From Anas platyrhynchos (taxonomy: Eukaryota; Chordata; Aves; Anseriformes; Anatidae), in NCBI RefSeq assembly GCF_047663525.1, contig NC_092606.1, forward strand, positions 3,470,501-3,534,500: a DNA stretch of 64,000 nt, read 5' to 3'. Positions 13,901 through 26,300 of this stretch are shown in pieces. A program made the position numbers and the translations under genes. Below the pieces are notes generated by a model, which had not been told where the DNA came from, did not search any database, and worked only from the letters and a program-made list of their open reading frames with translations. Numbering within the stretch: the first letter of the stretch is position 1; every line of letters starts with the position of its first letter.

Positions 13901-16900
13901 CCGTAAAAAGAACACTTAAACACACTATGGGCAGGCTGTAATTGAGGATCCCACAAAGAACTCCCCTCTACATCCTAGCTGCAGGGAGCAATGGGTAGGC
14001 AGTTCCAGCCATGCACCAAGAAACACCTTTGCAAATAAGCAATAGAAACATGTTCAAGTGTAATGGCAAAACAAACAATTTAAACTTCTCTGTAGAGGCA
14101 GTGAATGATTCTCAGGGAATTCAGGAAATTGCAGTGTATTTTGAGGTGTGCAACCACTAAGCTATGGACACGTGTTCTTGGTGCTTTAATGTGGTCATCG
14201 CCACCTTTGTCCCAGAGGTTTAATGCTCCCTCCTCCATCCCTACGTTCTTTGTATGATCACTCACCAGACAGTTTCAACCTAAATTACCTGATTTACCAG
14301 CAGCTTACTTATTACTTAAATAGCTGAAGCTTACCTGGTCCACTTTTGGCAGAAATGGATTGGGAGACAGTCACATAAACAGCTCAGCCAGCATAAAGGA
14401 TGAGGCAGTGACCTCCAGCAGCAGTAGTGGCCTCCTTAGCTGACACAGCTGCAGCTGGAACAGAGGTACCTCCACAGCCTAAGATCCTCAGGGGAAGGCT
14501 GCATCACACTAGATGCAGGTCTCAATCTAGTTACTCAGGCTGTTCTTAGCACCATGTGCTTCCCCTTAAAGGGTGATTCAGTCTGCTTAAGGAATACTGA
14601 TAGGTGTAATAATACAGAGTTAAGTATTAAAAATCGTTGAAAAATAAAAAAAAAAGTCCAATGTTCTCAATCTGAGTTCCTGCAATTTTCAAATGTCATG
14701 ACATTTGACATTTTTAATCCCTTTTCAAATACCTAACCGTAACTCTAACCTCTATGCCATGTTTGCATTTAGAATAAAATTTAATAGTTGCTAATTATAA
14801 TTACAATGCTGACATATATAAGCCCTACTGCAGTTCCCCGGTGCTGGCGGTTCCAGATGGGACTAACAGTTTCACCACGGATTCTGCTACTGTGCAGAAA
14901 TTCAGCAGGCAACTTCATTTCCTTTGCTCACAATGCCAAAAGAGAAGTCATACATAGATATATTAACTCAGGTTTCAACTCACAAGCTAAACACCTACCT
15001 AAAGCAGGTACCAACGTGGACTGGCTTTGTCCAATCCTTGTTGTCATTTGGTTTGTCAGAACTACCTATAAATGGAAACAGAAGCAAACAAACAAAATTT
15101 CCAGAAAAGCAGCATACTAGTGGGAGGGAAGGCACGGATTTGTAAAAAGCTTTATTGATGAAATAGTTCCTTAAGCACAACTCTTGCCAACGGAAATGAA
15201 GCAGTGTGTTAACAAGAAGAAACTATAAAGGTGCCTCATCTTTTCTCAACAGCCAAAACAAAATAAGACAAGCCTGCAAAATGTATTTTCAGTGTGCATG
15301 AAAGGCCTTTAAGTCTATCATTCAAGACTTATAAATAAATAAATAAATAAAAAGCAAACTAATTTTCTTCTTTCCCAAGGGACACAAATTCTGCACAGCT
15401 TGTATCTTCTACAGCATTTGTATTGAATACTGTTTGGATCAGTATCTAGATGCACATGACTTGTACTAGCCCTCTATATAGAGGCAAGAGTTCAGTCACT
15501 GTGGCATAAATGAACTTGATGGTGCTGCACAAAGCGTGTATAAGTGTAGTGATTAATAGAATTTCTGCACCTTGTAGTCTAAAAATGCGCAAGAGGGTAC
15601 AATACAAAGCAGAATGAAAGTGAACAGACAGAGCGGGGGAGTGTTTTCGCAGCACAAATCACTCGTAGGAGGTTCACAGACAGTCTAGGTTAGATCTCTG
15701 GTAGAAATGGGGGTGGGTGAGACAGAAAAGAGCCAGAAATATTAATTGCAAAGTTCATTAAAAATGAAAAATTAAAAAAAAAAAAACAACGTACCTATCT
15801 TAAACCTTACGGATTTTCATTGTTTAACATGCTGTATGATTCTTACTTGAACAGGTAGAAAAGCACACTAGAGCAACTCCACTGAGCACAGGGGGCACAT
15901 GCTAAAACTCATCACAAATGGATGACAGCAGCCCTCCAAAGGCTCCCCACCTCATTACTGGGGAAGGGCTGCTCTGGACATCCCAGCACAACCCACTGAG
16001 TTCACCTTTACAAACTCAAGAGAATTACCTTGCTACCATTCAGATTGCCCAGCTCTGCTGCCAGTCAAGTGATTTCCAAATTTATTTCCACGTAGCTTGC
16101 AAACAGTCTAACTCAAGAATTAAAGAGAAGGTCACTGAGTTAAACCATTTCTGGGGCTCTTTGACTGATCATTCTTTTTTAATCACGTGTTTATTTAGCA
16201 AGGGTTTGTACTAAACTCCTCACTTTTTCAATAGAAAAAAAAAAGTGTGTTTCCCTTGACCAAAAAAAACACGATACAATGACAACCACTCCCTTTCAAG
16301 GTCACCAGGTACACAATTTATGAGTGAAAGGACTCTAACTGGAGGCTGTGCAAACGAAACAGTCACATAACATTAATGTCCCCTGGTGCTCACACCAAAA
16401 GGAGGAGCCTTTATAATTCATGTCATGGGGGAGAAGGGGCACGCTTTCAGCAGCGAGCACCATCACCTAACCCAGGCAGAACACAGAGCTGTGCTCCTTC
16501 CCTTCCTGCAGATATCAGAGGAAGCAGAAGGGGAGGCTCATTTTTAGCAGTTCCGAACAAAAGCCAAATGCGAGAGAGAGTTGTGGGTGACAAGGAAGCA
16601 AGTCACCTGGAAACAGCTACAGTGGCAAGCACCATTTTGAGACCCAGTAAGCTCTAATTCCTGAACAATGCTTTTCTGTGCCATAACAGACTTGCCAGAA
16701 CAACTTCTGGAACAGATACAGCTTCCGAGTGCCATCTGCTGGTTACATGGCTGCACACTTGCAGGCCTCCATACTGGCATAAACGATGGAGGAACAATGC
16801 CCAGGAAGGAAGCTATGGGTTTCCATGGGTGCCAAAACAGCAAACCAAACTGCAGCAGATAAATTGTTTTTCCTCCTTAAGGACAGAGCCTCTGCTGAGA

Positions 16901-19900
16901 CAGTAGTTTATTTTTAAACAAAGGGTAGTTGTAACTGCTAAATATTCTGATGGGGTTTAACGTGTGTGCTTTGTAGGGAGAAGTTACTGAAGAAGCATTC
17001 TATTTCCAACCAAACCATGGAAGAAGATGATATGAAACAATAGGAAAAAAAGACACACTACCATTTAATTAAGATTCACAGGATGCTTTTTATTCAAATT
17101 TTACTTACTTTGGCAAGTGCAAGAATTTTCCATCTACACCGTTTTGCCTGTGTGATCCATCTATACTTACCAATCAAACTGGCAAACATAATAGGAAAGG
17201 ACATTCCTGCAGCTTTAATTTGCTGTCTACAGACAACTACAAATCACATTGGCTTAATTCTTTGTAATGTATTTATTCCAAAGTAGCATCTTTTGTGATT
17301 TAAGCCTACCCAGACTTACCGCTGATTTATGATCATTCGCTATGATGATCAGCTGTTGTGCCAGACCGTTCAAAAGCCTTGTTCGAAGTGAGAGGTCCTC
17401 AAAGTCATGGCGAAAGGGAAATGCAATTCCATCAATCACCACCAGTCGGACCTCAACACAGAAGAAAAGGAAAAACTGCCATTACTATCCTACAAACTGA
17501 AAACAAAGAGCTGTAAGATCTCTTTTTAACAGCTTCGGGATGTTTTATATAAGGTGATAATTTTCTATACTCTCATGGATGCCAGTATCAAATAAAACTT
17601 ATTGTTATTGCAGACAATCAGCATTGCACAAAAGAGTACGAGGTAAAGAACCTCAAGCTCCAAACGCACTAGAATGCTTGCTAAGTGCAGTACTGTATTC
17701 ACAGAACTATACTTCAGTCAACTCTCCACGAACGCTTCATTTCACCTTCTCCCTCAAAAAATAAGAGCCAAACCAAAACCAGAAGACATGCTGTTTGCAG
17801 TCACTGTTAATATCATCACATTCTGAAGGTCCCATCTATCTCGGAAGCATTCATTTTAACAGATGCTTTAAGATAGTCCAGACGCTATGCAATGGAGCTG
17901 AGTATCTATCCTGCCTGGAGACGCTTGCTTTGCTGAATTACGGCTTTTGTAGCAATCATTAGCTGAGCACAATGCTGCTGCAGGCTCATCACCCTCAAGA
18001 CACTACATAAACATTAGTCTGGGATTTTGATTTATACTAACTTAATTTGTTGTAGCTGTTCTGTTGACCCAAATTTGCCTGAAATACAGAAGGGAGATGG
18101 ATTGCCTTACGGTGTTCACGTTAAGCTGTCTCTAAAATCTTGGCTATCTGCATTAACGTACAAGACAACAAAGTGGAAACAAGAAAATTCTCATTTTCTG
18201 TATATTGATTTAACTCATTTAGTAGAAAGTAGCTTTGTGGCTGGAACATATAAGCCTGCAGCAAACACAGTGAAATGGCCCTGGGGCTCCAACTGGAAGA
18301 AAAAAAATCTTTATTTGAAAAGAACACTGAATAGTTGGAACCAAAATAAGATGTTCTTCTCTTATCATTTTTCTCCTTCCTGCAAATTAATTTCTATGAG
18401 CCTGTTCATCTTCACCGTGTATAATTGTTGAGTGTAAGAACAATCAGTTTAACAGTATAAACATGACTCACGTTAAAAGGGAATATATACATAGTTATGT
18501 AACTTGCCTATCAAATTAAAATCCAGGTAGGATGTAATTTAGTTTATTTTCTTCCCGCTGCACTTGTTATAAAATAACAACACAACCTCGCTTTGAAAAA
18601 GTTGATAATATATACCCTTCACATCAGAGTTTTTCTCTGAAAGACCTTAATGAATTGTTTATTATGACAAGGATATTTTCTAAGATAGTCTTTTATACTT
18701 TATCATTTCTCTTACTACTAGGATCTTAAAGTAACTTGTATCACCCCCTTTCTTTGCATCTCTCCTAACAAAACCTAAAACCTGGAGATTTTCCTGCAGT
18801 CCCCAGTCTCAGCTCCAGATCTACACAGAAGGATCAAACTAATTTTAATGAGAGCTAGATTGCAATGAGCAATCTGTCGAGCCACTTATAGCCTGTCCAA
18901 GGAACCACCAGAAGGTCTTATGGTTTTCCTGCAACCTTCAGTATTTCAGGCTCCAGGCCAAGCAGCAATAATCAGCACAGATGGTACCAAAGAACTGCAG
19001 CCCAATGTAACTGTGCTAATGAAGCCGTGTTCTTTCCACAAGAGCAAACACAACAGGGCACCGTTAGTACCTGGCAGAGAAAGGGAAATACCAGACTACA
19101 CTATGCAAAAGTAAGACTCCCATCTGTGCTTTCAAGATCATAGCTTCCAAAAATGGAAATGATATGCAAAAAACAATTTAACCAAACAACACTGATTTGT
19201 GCTCTGTTGCAACGAGGCACAAATCTCCTTCCCCGAATCCTGCTCGGGAGTGATCTGCTGTGTAGAACCTAGAAATCTGGAAGGGAGGTGGAGAAAATAT
19301 GCCTTGCAACAGCATTTCACTAAGAACTAGATGGTAGGCAACTTTTTGGCTGTAGTCCACCCAAGAGTTAAGCTGCAGGCTCTCGTTGCTTGTAGCAACA
19401 GAAGATGTACTGGAAAGAAGTTACAGTCACTTTCTGGATGCCAAGATGTGCAGGATGCTTCTGGTCCTCAGTGATCTTCTAGGGGGAAAAAACTGGCACT
19501 AGGTCCTTCTGATCCCCCTGCACAACGGTCATCACACTGCAAGGCAGTTGTGTGATGATTCCTAAATCAGTCCTCATAGAAATATAACTTTTGTGGCAAC
19601 AAAGATCCAGTACCCTCACCAAATTCGAGATTCAGAATGGTGACAGCATTGGTAGCAAAAGCTAATTACTTTCAGGAGTAATTGGGACAGGAATGAAAAG
19701 CAAACAAGCTTTACATTTGTACTCTGGCATCAGACAGTATATTACTGCCAGCCAAGCTGATGAGGCACCAGCATGTTACTCTTATTATATCAGAGAGCAT
19801 CCTTGAAAATCTTTAGTGGGAAAATGAATGTTATCTTCAGGTAAGTCTGCAATAACTCTTACCTTTGAATGCTCTGAAAGAAAGTCTGGGAGCAGATAGA

Positions 19901-22741
19901 CCTGTGCTAGAAGCTCTATGTAGTCACGGCAACGGAAGTAATATATGTGAGAAAGGATACTTTCAAGAGAAAAAGTCTCCAAAGCCTTCTGATGATCTGA
20001 GAATAAATAGATGAATAACTGAGTCAGAAATCCATGCTAGCGCATTGCTACTATCGTCATTCCACCATACTATGCCTTCCACATACAGCAACAACAGCAG
20101 CAATCACCCCAAAAACTTTGTTAAGACAAACAGTGAAGGTAAAGAGTGTGGAAAACATGTCTTCCATCTGGCTGGAAAGTCAGGAAGGTAGCGAGCAGAT
20201 GCTATCTCAGCACTTGCACGTGGGTACACTTGAACCTCCAAGGGAGTGTGCCAAAAATGAAAAATTAATTTCTGAAAAAGAACTTTTCCTGTAAATCATT
20301 TTCAAGCCAGAACACCACTAGAGGACAACAGTGAGCATTAATCATGCATTGTTTAATGTACAGGAAGTAGCCCATTTATCTTGGGCTAAAAGTGTCCTTT
20401 TATCTTTGTTCAAACACCGTTCAGCCATGCTGCCTTAAGAAATTCTGCCTTTTCTCTTTTTCCTTAGCTGCTCTTCCTGTCCCTGCACTGCAGCACCTTA
20501 TCCTTCAGTTTTCCCGGCAGAGCTGTGTTTGCTTTTGCTGTAAATTCAATCATTAAAGTGATTCATGTTTAAAAAAGATAAACCAAGATCCCTAAAACAA
20601 ACAAAAAACTACCAACGAATCATCACCCAGAAAAAAGAGTTATTCTTAAACTAGATCAGCTCAGCCTGCAGCATGGCTCCAGTCACAGTGACGCAGTTCA
20701 CAGTATCATACGTAGGGGTGGAAGTAAAAGGCTGGCAGCAAGAACTGCTTAAGCCAGCACTGCTGCTGAAACTCTCAAACTGTAAAATAGCAGCCTATGA
20801 CACACCAGTTTCACTCAGATCCCAGCCTACTAGACAGAAAGAAACGTGTCACAGAATCATTACCTTCTTCTTGATGAGCTTCAGCAATTAGCTGGCAGTG
20901 CCGCACACAGGCGGCTGCAATATCCGCTACTCTGTCTACCATAAAACTTCCTTCAGTGTCAATGAACACCGCTTCTCCACAGACACCCCCGAAGCATTCT
21001 GGAATCTGTACATCTACTGCCAACTGCATGCTGTCATGGGAAACAAAGACAAAAACATAAACATGTTTGTTACAAGCATCTTCCCTCCTCACTACATTTC
21101 TGCTGAGGAATACATGGAAGAGGAAGGTGCCTAGCCATCATCAAACTGCATATTGATCAGAACTCTCATTGTAGTTAAATTCAACAAAGAAAAGTGATTC
21201 TCAGTTGCACAAAAGTAATCTAAAAATAAAATACCATAGCTGTGTTTTCCCAACACCAGGCGCTCCACAGACCTCAGTGATCTTTGTCAGCTGCACGCCA
21301 CCTCCCAGAATATTGTCTAGGGCCGAACAAAAGGTGATGATGAAGCCCTGCGCCTGCTCTTCTTCCAGAAGCTCCAGTGCTGTGCACTTTCTGGTGGTGC
21401 CAGCTCCCCCAGCAGTCCTTGCTGCATCGCCAGAACATTCCTGCCTTACAACCTGCAATGCCTCCAGTGCCTCTTCTTTGGAGATTCCAATTTCTAGGAG
21501 AGACAAAAATCATGAAATGTTACCTTAATTTTATAAACAGCAATTTAAAATACAGACAGTACAACTTTTTAACAAAATGTGCCAATTCTGATGCATAACT
21601 CAAAATTATTAATTCTTTTAATGTAATAGTGCACAGAGCTTGCCAGCATCTCCGGAACTAAAGACCTTATTTTCAAAAGAGATGATTTTCAAAGCAACTC
21701 AGACCAATGATGCACTGGTGGCAATAAGCAGTGTGTAAATAAAAAGCCCAGAGCACTGTTCACAGATGCGGTTAGGATCTGGGAGAGCAATGTGCATCGT
21801 CTACACTGAATGCACTGCTAAGTTAACGTCATTTGAAGCAAATACGGCCCTGAAAAACAAAGTCAGGCTGCAGACTAGTAAGTGGTAGTGACACCTACTG
21901 CTGGCACCGTGAGTACTTGGGGTATTCCGGGGCTGAGCACCTTCACACCTTATTTTTAGATGTGAAGCACAGCCCTAGGCACAGAAGCGAGGCAGCACAA
22001 ACACGCTTGGGTACATCTTTACACACGGGGAGGCCAGGATCTGGCTACCACTACAATGGATCATCATAGAGAGCAAAATTTCTAATAATAAAAAGCACGG
22101 TGCGCTTCTTAAAAGGGCTGTACAAATCACATTGGAGATTCTTGAAAGGAAAAAAGCTCCTTAACTGTACGCGTTACTTTCTTATGCTTAAAACAAAAGC
22201 AGCTTCCTAACTGCTTACGGTGGCTGACTGTGCTTCAAACGTGCAAGGGGGGAAGTCAGCGAGAGGGCATATTCTGAATTTGTAGCATCCCATTTGTGTT
22301 TATCACTAAACTTTTTTTTGCAAAAGGGCATATTCTGAATTTTAGCGTCCTATTTGTACTCATGACTCAACTTTTTTTGTGAATTTCGTAGGGTTTTTTT
22401 GTTTGTTATTATTTTATCGGAAACAGGAGGGAACTTTTGCCCATTTTCTTCCTTAGGTGTAGAACTCCCTAAACATCCCCCCCCCTTACCCTGTCCCCTC
22501 AGAGCGACTCCTCAGGCAGCACCGAGCCCTCCCCAGTCCCCCCCACAACCCCGGGCCCAGCCCCGCGCCCCCCCCCCCCCCGCTTCCCCCCGGAGCCGAC
22601 CCGAGCCCTCCCCATGCCTCTACCTCTGCTCAGCCCGCAGGGCCCGGTGTCCAGCAGCTCCTGCGCGGTCTGGAAGCCGGCAGCCGCCAGCCTGGCCCTC
22701 AGCGCGGGGCCGAGCGGCAGGCTGCCCACCTCCCTCTGCAT
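4929..22741 (-). CDS. RAD51C: RAD51C, RAD51 paralogue of homologous recombination (complete)
   Basis: Nine coding exons: 22624-22741, 21235-21493, 20864-21030, 19863-19996, 17320-17451, 14999-15065, 11377-11437, 8714-8774 and 4929-5030. All introns are GT/AG and phases join without a break into 366 aa (human 376). The Walker A motif GAPGVGKT is at residues 116-123 (exon 2) and the Walker B strand LVVIDG at about 229-234 (exon 5). The L2-side segment LTNQMTT is in exon 6, and a basic RKRPRR nuclear-localisation-like tail lies near the C-terminus. Family knowledge: RAD51C is the shared ATPase of the BCDX2 and CX3 complexes, acting in strand-exchange assembly, replication-fork protection and Holliday-junction processing in the nucleus. 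The start is the first in-frame ATG after an upstream TAG; it lacks about 9 residues found at the human N-terminus. The gene is head-to-head with TEX14. Confidence 0.95.
7378..7400. repeat. Poly(T) tract in RAD51C intron 8
   Basis: An uninterrupted run of 23 T on the + strand, which is poly(A) in the RAD51C transcript orientation. No retroposed sequence was recognised next to it. Confidence 0.8.
9514..9561. repeat. 24-bp direct tandem duplication
   Basis: A unit beginning cctgcccaaa and ending aattcagaaag occurs twice back-to-back (9514-9537 and 9538-9561) with two internal differences, within RAD51C intron 7. It looks like a local replication duplication. Confidence 0.7.
11526..11551. repeat. 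(AAAC)n simple repeat
   Basis: A short run of aaac/caaa tetranucleotides grading into poly(A), in RAD51C intron 6. Confidence 0.7.
15331..15352. repeat. (AAAT)n microsatellite
   Basis: About five perfect aaat units in RAD51C intron 5. Confidence 0.8.
22264..22378. repeat. Tandem duplication of a roughly 57-bp unit in RAD51C intron 1
   Basis: Two adjacent copies start with agggcatattctgaatt and end in a T-run (about 22264-22319 and 22325-22378). They have diverged at several positions. The duplication lies about 250 bp inside intron 1, next to the CpG island. No function is apparent. Confidence 0.75.
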
Positions 22742-23253
22742 ACCGCCGCCCCCCCCCCCACGGGCCGCGCTAGGCCGCACCGGGCCGCGCTAGGCCCCGC
22801 CTAGCGACCGGGGGGGGGGGGGGGGGAGCACTGCGCATGCGCCGCCCGCTGAGGCGCGAGGAGAGCCGGCACGTGACCGCGGCCGTTAGGGGGCGGTTGA
22901 GGGCGGTTGGTGCTGAGGGGGCGCTGAGGGTCCTTGGGGGAGGGTGGGCTCCGTCCTCCCTTCAGCCCGTCAGAGAGGCCTCTGTGACCCGCAGGTGTGA
23001 GAACTGTGCTGGTATTTACCCGCTGTCAGCTCTCGGCGACCTTCCCTGGGACCCTCTCCCCTCATCGGGGTGTCAGGGCCTGGGGCAGGCTCTCCTCAGC
23101 GACCTGCCGGGCTCAGCGCCTTCGTTCTCTCCTCAGGGTCCTCGAGGAAGGAGCGGCCACTGCTCAGAGTCAGCTGCTGGTGTGTCGGAAGCGAGGAGTA
23201 AGTCCTGCTGTGGTGATTTGCAGCTATCTGCCAATTTGTGTTGACGGAAGAGG
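22742..23253. promoter_or_regulatory. Bidirectional promoter of RAD51C (-) and TEX14 (+)
   Basis: Only 512 bp separate the two start codons. The interval holds no obvious TATA box. It holds the palindrome TGCGCATGCGC (22832-22842), which closely matches the NRF-1 consensus, and an E-box CACGTGAC (22870-22877). A near-direct repeat of cgggccgcgctaggcc lies at about 22761-22796. NRF-1 is known at CpG-island and divergent promoters and at many germ-cell genes. Joint control of a recombination gene and a germ-cell gene is an inference. Confidence 0.7.
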
Positions 23254-23389
23254 ATGGCGCACGCGCTCCCGCTTCCAATTCCCTGCCCCGTGCAGCTTGG
23301 GACGACAAGAGGGGACTCCCCCGAGGCTCAGATGCATGAGTGTGTCAGACAGGGGAACTGCGTCAAGGTGAAGAAGCTTCTGAAAAAAG
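23254..23389 (+). CDS. TEX14: TEX14 exon 1 (start codon exon)
   Basis: It encodes residues 1-45 plus one base of codon 46 and ends in a lysine-rich stretch (KVKKLLKK) before a gtaaag donor. No other in-frame ATG upstream gives a better fit, and the peptide pattern aligns with the known TEX14 N-terminus from its first residues. The 5' UTR lies in the CpG island and its limits are not visible. Confidence 0.9.
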
Positions 23390-26300
23390 GTAAAGCTTCA
23401 GTTTAGAGAAGTCATTGCAGGAAAGGTTTACTTACTCCTGTATGCTTGTGTTTGTGGTAAACAGGTAGAATCAGCATACTGTTAATTCAGTTTTGTCATT
23501 GAACAGTGTTTACAAAAGGTAGCGTGTTGGGTCTTTTCTGGTAAACGGCACCAATAAGTAAAAAAAAGCATGAAGAGAAGTAATCTGGAAAGACTTAAGG
23601 TTTTAGTTGCAAGGTTACAGTACCAAAATCGTAAGGAAGTAATTGAATGCTGTAAAACTAACGTTCTGGAAGTCTGCTTTAGGAATATGTGCATAGAGTT
23701 TAAATTTTAGTTCTGCTTGCAAAGCTCTTAAAGTACCGCTTAAATGCTGGCGTTTTTAGAACCCACATTTGTAATGACAGGGAGCAAAGAGCACTGCAAA
23801 TGAAATGTAGTATTTATGCAGTTCTGCTCCGTTATTACAAGCAGCTCTGTTTCCAACTTGGAGATTCCAAGAGCAGAACACTGATAGCACAGAAACACTG
23901 GGACAAAAAGCAAGAAGGAGGCAGTAGGGACAAAACAGGGAGCTCGAGGTGTGGTTTCTGTCCCTGGACGCAAGAAATATGACTGTGCGGGTATTGTGGG
24001 ATCAAATGTCCTGTTTTTCAAACCGTTTTTAGGGATGTGAGCAGCAGGTGCAGCTCCTGGGGGTGCGACTCCGCTGCAGCCCTGCGGGGCGCTCCTGGAG
24101 CGCTGCGGGGCGGGGCCGGCCGCGGGTGCGTGTGATTGGCCGGGCAGCGCTGCATGCAAATGAGGGGGCGTGTCCATGCAACCCACTCGCGGGGCGCTCC
24201 CGGGGAGCGTGGGGCCGCAGCGGGGGCGCGCCCGGCGGCGGGGGCGCGGAGGGGCGCGGGGAAGGGGGGAAACAGGAGAATAGGGTGGGGACCGGGGGGT
24301 TGCCGTGACCTAGGGGCCGGTCGGCGGCCGTGGGACCCGTCGGGGCGGCGGTGTGAGGCCAGGACTATACTTTCAGGGATCATTTCTGTAGTTGGTAACT
24401 AGAGGAGTGTGATCGAAAGTGTCCGGCGTCACAAGCCACGAGGAGGAGCTGCGTGCTGTCTCCTGAGCGCGAGGCGGGCGGGCGGCGCTGCTGCAGTGCA
24501 GGGGCCTCCCGCCATCGATGACCGTTCCCGACTCCTTTATGGGGTCTGGGAGGGAGAGAGCACAGGCTGAGTGGTTTGTGTCCTTATTTTAACGGTGTCA
24601 AAAGCAGAGCAAATTCCTACCGTCTAACAGAGAGGGTGCGGTGCTGCCAAGAGCTCCGCGGAAGCTCCATGTCTGCGCAGGGGGCGTTCAGGGGTCTCCA
24701 CCCCAGTGTTGCCCGGACTGGAGCAGGCTGCGGGGCTCCAGGGATGCAGCGAGGTCCCCTTATCCCTGTCCCTGGGTGGCCACAGGCACTATGGGGCCGG
24801 CAGAGCCGGCTCGCTCCGCCTGCTCACTGCACGCCACCCCCGGGAGGCCGCGCCGTGTGGCCGCGGTGTCGCTCACGGGCACCGGAGCTCCTCGCTCAGC
24901 ACGGTCACGGAGCGGCCCCGTTACGGCCCCACGCGGCCGCTGTTCCCGGTGCCACCGCTGCTAACGCCGCTGCTCCGCTCACTCCGCGGCGCCCCGTGCC
25001 CGCGCAGCCGCTGCGCTGCCTCCAGGGGGCGCCCCCGGCCCCGCTGCGTGGAGGAGCGGGAGCGGTGCCCACCCTCCTCCCTCCCTGAGAGCAGCGAACC
25101 TGATTGGCCGGGCAGCGCTGCATGCAAATGAGGGGGCGTGTCCCGTTAAACCAGCTCGCGGGGCGCTCCCGGGGGGCGCGGGGCCGCAGCGGGGGCGCGC
25201 ATGGCGGCGGGGGCGCGGCGGGGAACGGGGAGAGGGGGAAGGCTGCGGGGCCGTGCGGGAACCGGGGGGTTGCCGTGAGCTCGGGGCCGGTCCGCGGCCG
25301 TGGGACCCGTCGGGGCGGCGATGTGAGGCCAGGACTATACTTTCAGGGATCATTTCTGTAGTTGGTAACTAGAGGAGTGTGATCGAAAGTGTCCGGCGTC
25401 ACAAGCCACGAGGAGGAGCTGCGTGCTGTCTCCTGAGCGCGAGGCGGGCGGGCGGCGCTGCTGCAGTGCAGGGGCCTCCCGCCATCGATGACCGTTCCCA
25501 ACTCCTTTATGGGGTTTGGGAGGGAGAGAGCACAGGCTGAGTGGTTTGTGTCCTATTTTACTTATAAAAAAACAGATCTAATATGAGTGGTTTGAAGGAA
25601 CGACTGCTGCTGCTCTCATTTCGTGTCCCACTGGAACTCGCTGTCCCTGAGCTGCTTCTTGCCAGGGCAGCTCCTGGTGACCCCCAGCCCCTCGGTGCCC
25701 ATCCGAGGTAGCAGGGGCTGGCCCCAGAGTGATGAGAGGGGTCAGCCGCGCTGCTTTGGGTGTCGTTGTCCCCAGGGTCTGGGGGTGGTGGAAAGAACTG
25801 CTTCGGAACTCTGTTGGCACCCCGGTGCGGGGACTGCGTGGTGGTGTTCTGGAGCCGTCTGTTGTAGGAGGGAAGATGGCACGGAGGGTGCTGGGAGCGG
25901 TCCTGGGGGACTGGGCTGGCTCGGCAGGGGGCTGGGGAGAAGAAGCGTGCCGGGCTGCGGGAGGCACCGAGAGGCTGCGTGCCTCGGGGTCCGTCCGCAG
26001 CACCGTGACCCCTCGAGCAGGGCTTCCCGGGGGCTGGGGGGTGCTGCTGAGTGCCCTGCTCTGCGCGCTGCGCCGGGACACGGCGTGAGGCAGGATCCGC
26101 AGGCAGTGTGGGGCCAGGAGAAGCCGCTCCGTGTTGCGCTGACACCCGGCTGTCCCCTTCGGGTGACACCGCACAGCGCGGGGCTGCTGCTGCTGCCCTG
26201 CCCCTGCCGGCGGCTCGGCGCTGCCCGGGGACCACCGGCCCCGACCCTGCTCCGCGCTCCGGGGCTGCAGCGCGGGGACGGGGCCCCGAGAGCGGTGCGC

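Larger units (their letters stand above)
5031..22623 (-). other. RAD51C introns: content
   Basis: The eight introns total about 16.5 kb. They hold AT-rich unique sequence, simple repeats and no nested gene that I can recognise. Short open frames such as 18027-18431 (134 codons, intron 4) and 16376-16657 (intron 5) have no splice signals or family resemblance. Longest introns: 8 (5031-8713), 6 (11438-14998), 7 (8775-11376) and 4 (17452-19862). Confidence 0.6.
22480..23400. other. CpG island over the RAD51C/TEX14 shared 5' ends
   Basis: The sequence becomes very GC- and CpG-rich from the 3' part of RAD51C intron 1 through both first exons. Long homopolymers are present: about 14 C at 22568-22581, another C-run near 22748-22759, and 17 G at 22810-22826. 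These are G-quadruplex-prone and may be unreliable in length in the assembly. Confidence 0.8.

Noticed and set aside
18027-18431. 134-codon open frame in RAD51C intron 4
   Set aside because: It is in an AT-rich intron on the opposite strand to RAD51C, with no splice context and no recognisable domain.
22742-22780. In-frame N-terminal extension of RAD51C with a glycine run
   Set aside because: The extension would start with GTG, is encoded by a C/G homopolymer and is closed by a TAG just upstream; the first ATG is at 22741.
24018-25353. Several GC-rich open frames of 70-170 codons around U3 copies 1 and 2
   Set aside because: Repeated peptide starts in these frames simply reflect the repeated U3 sequence read in translation; no protein is encoded.
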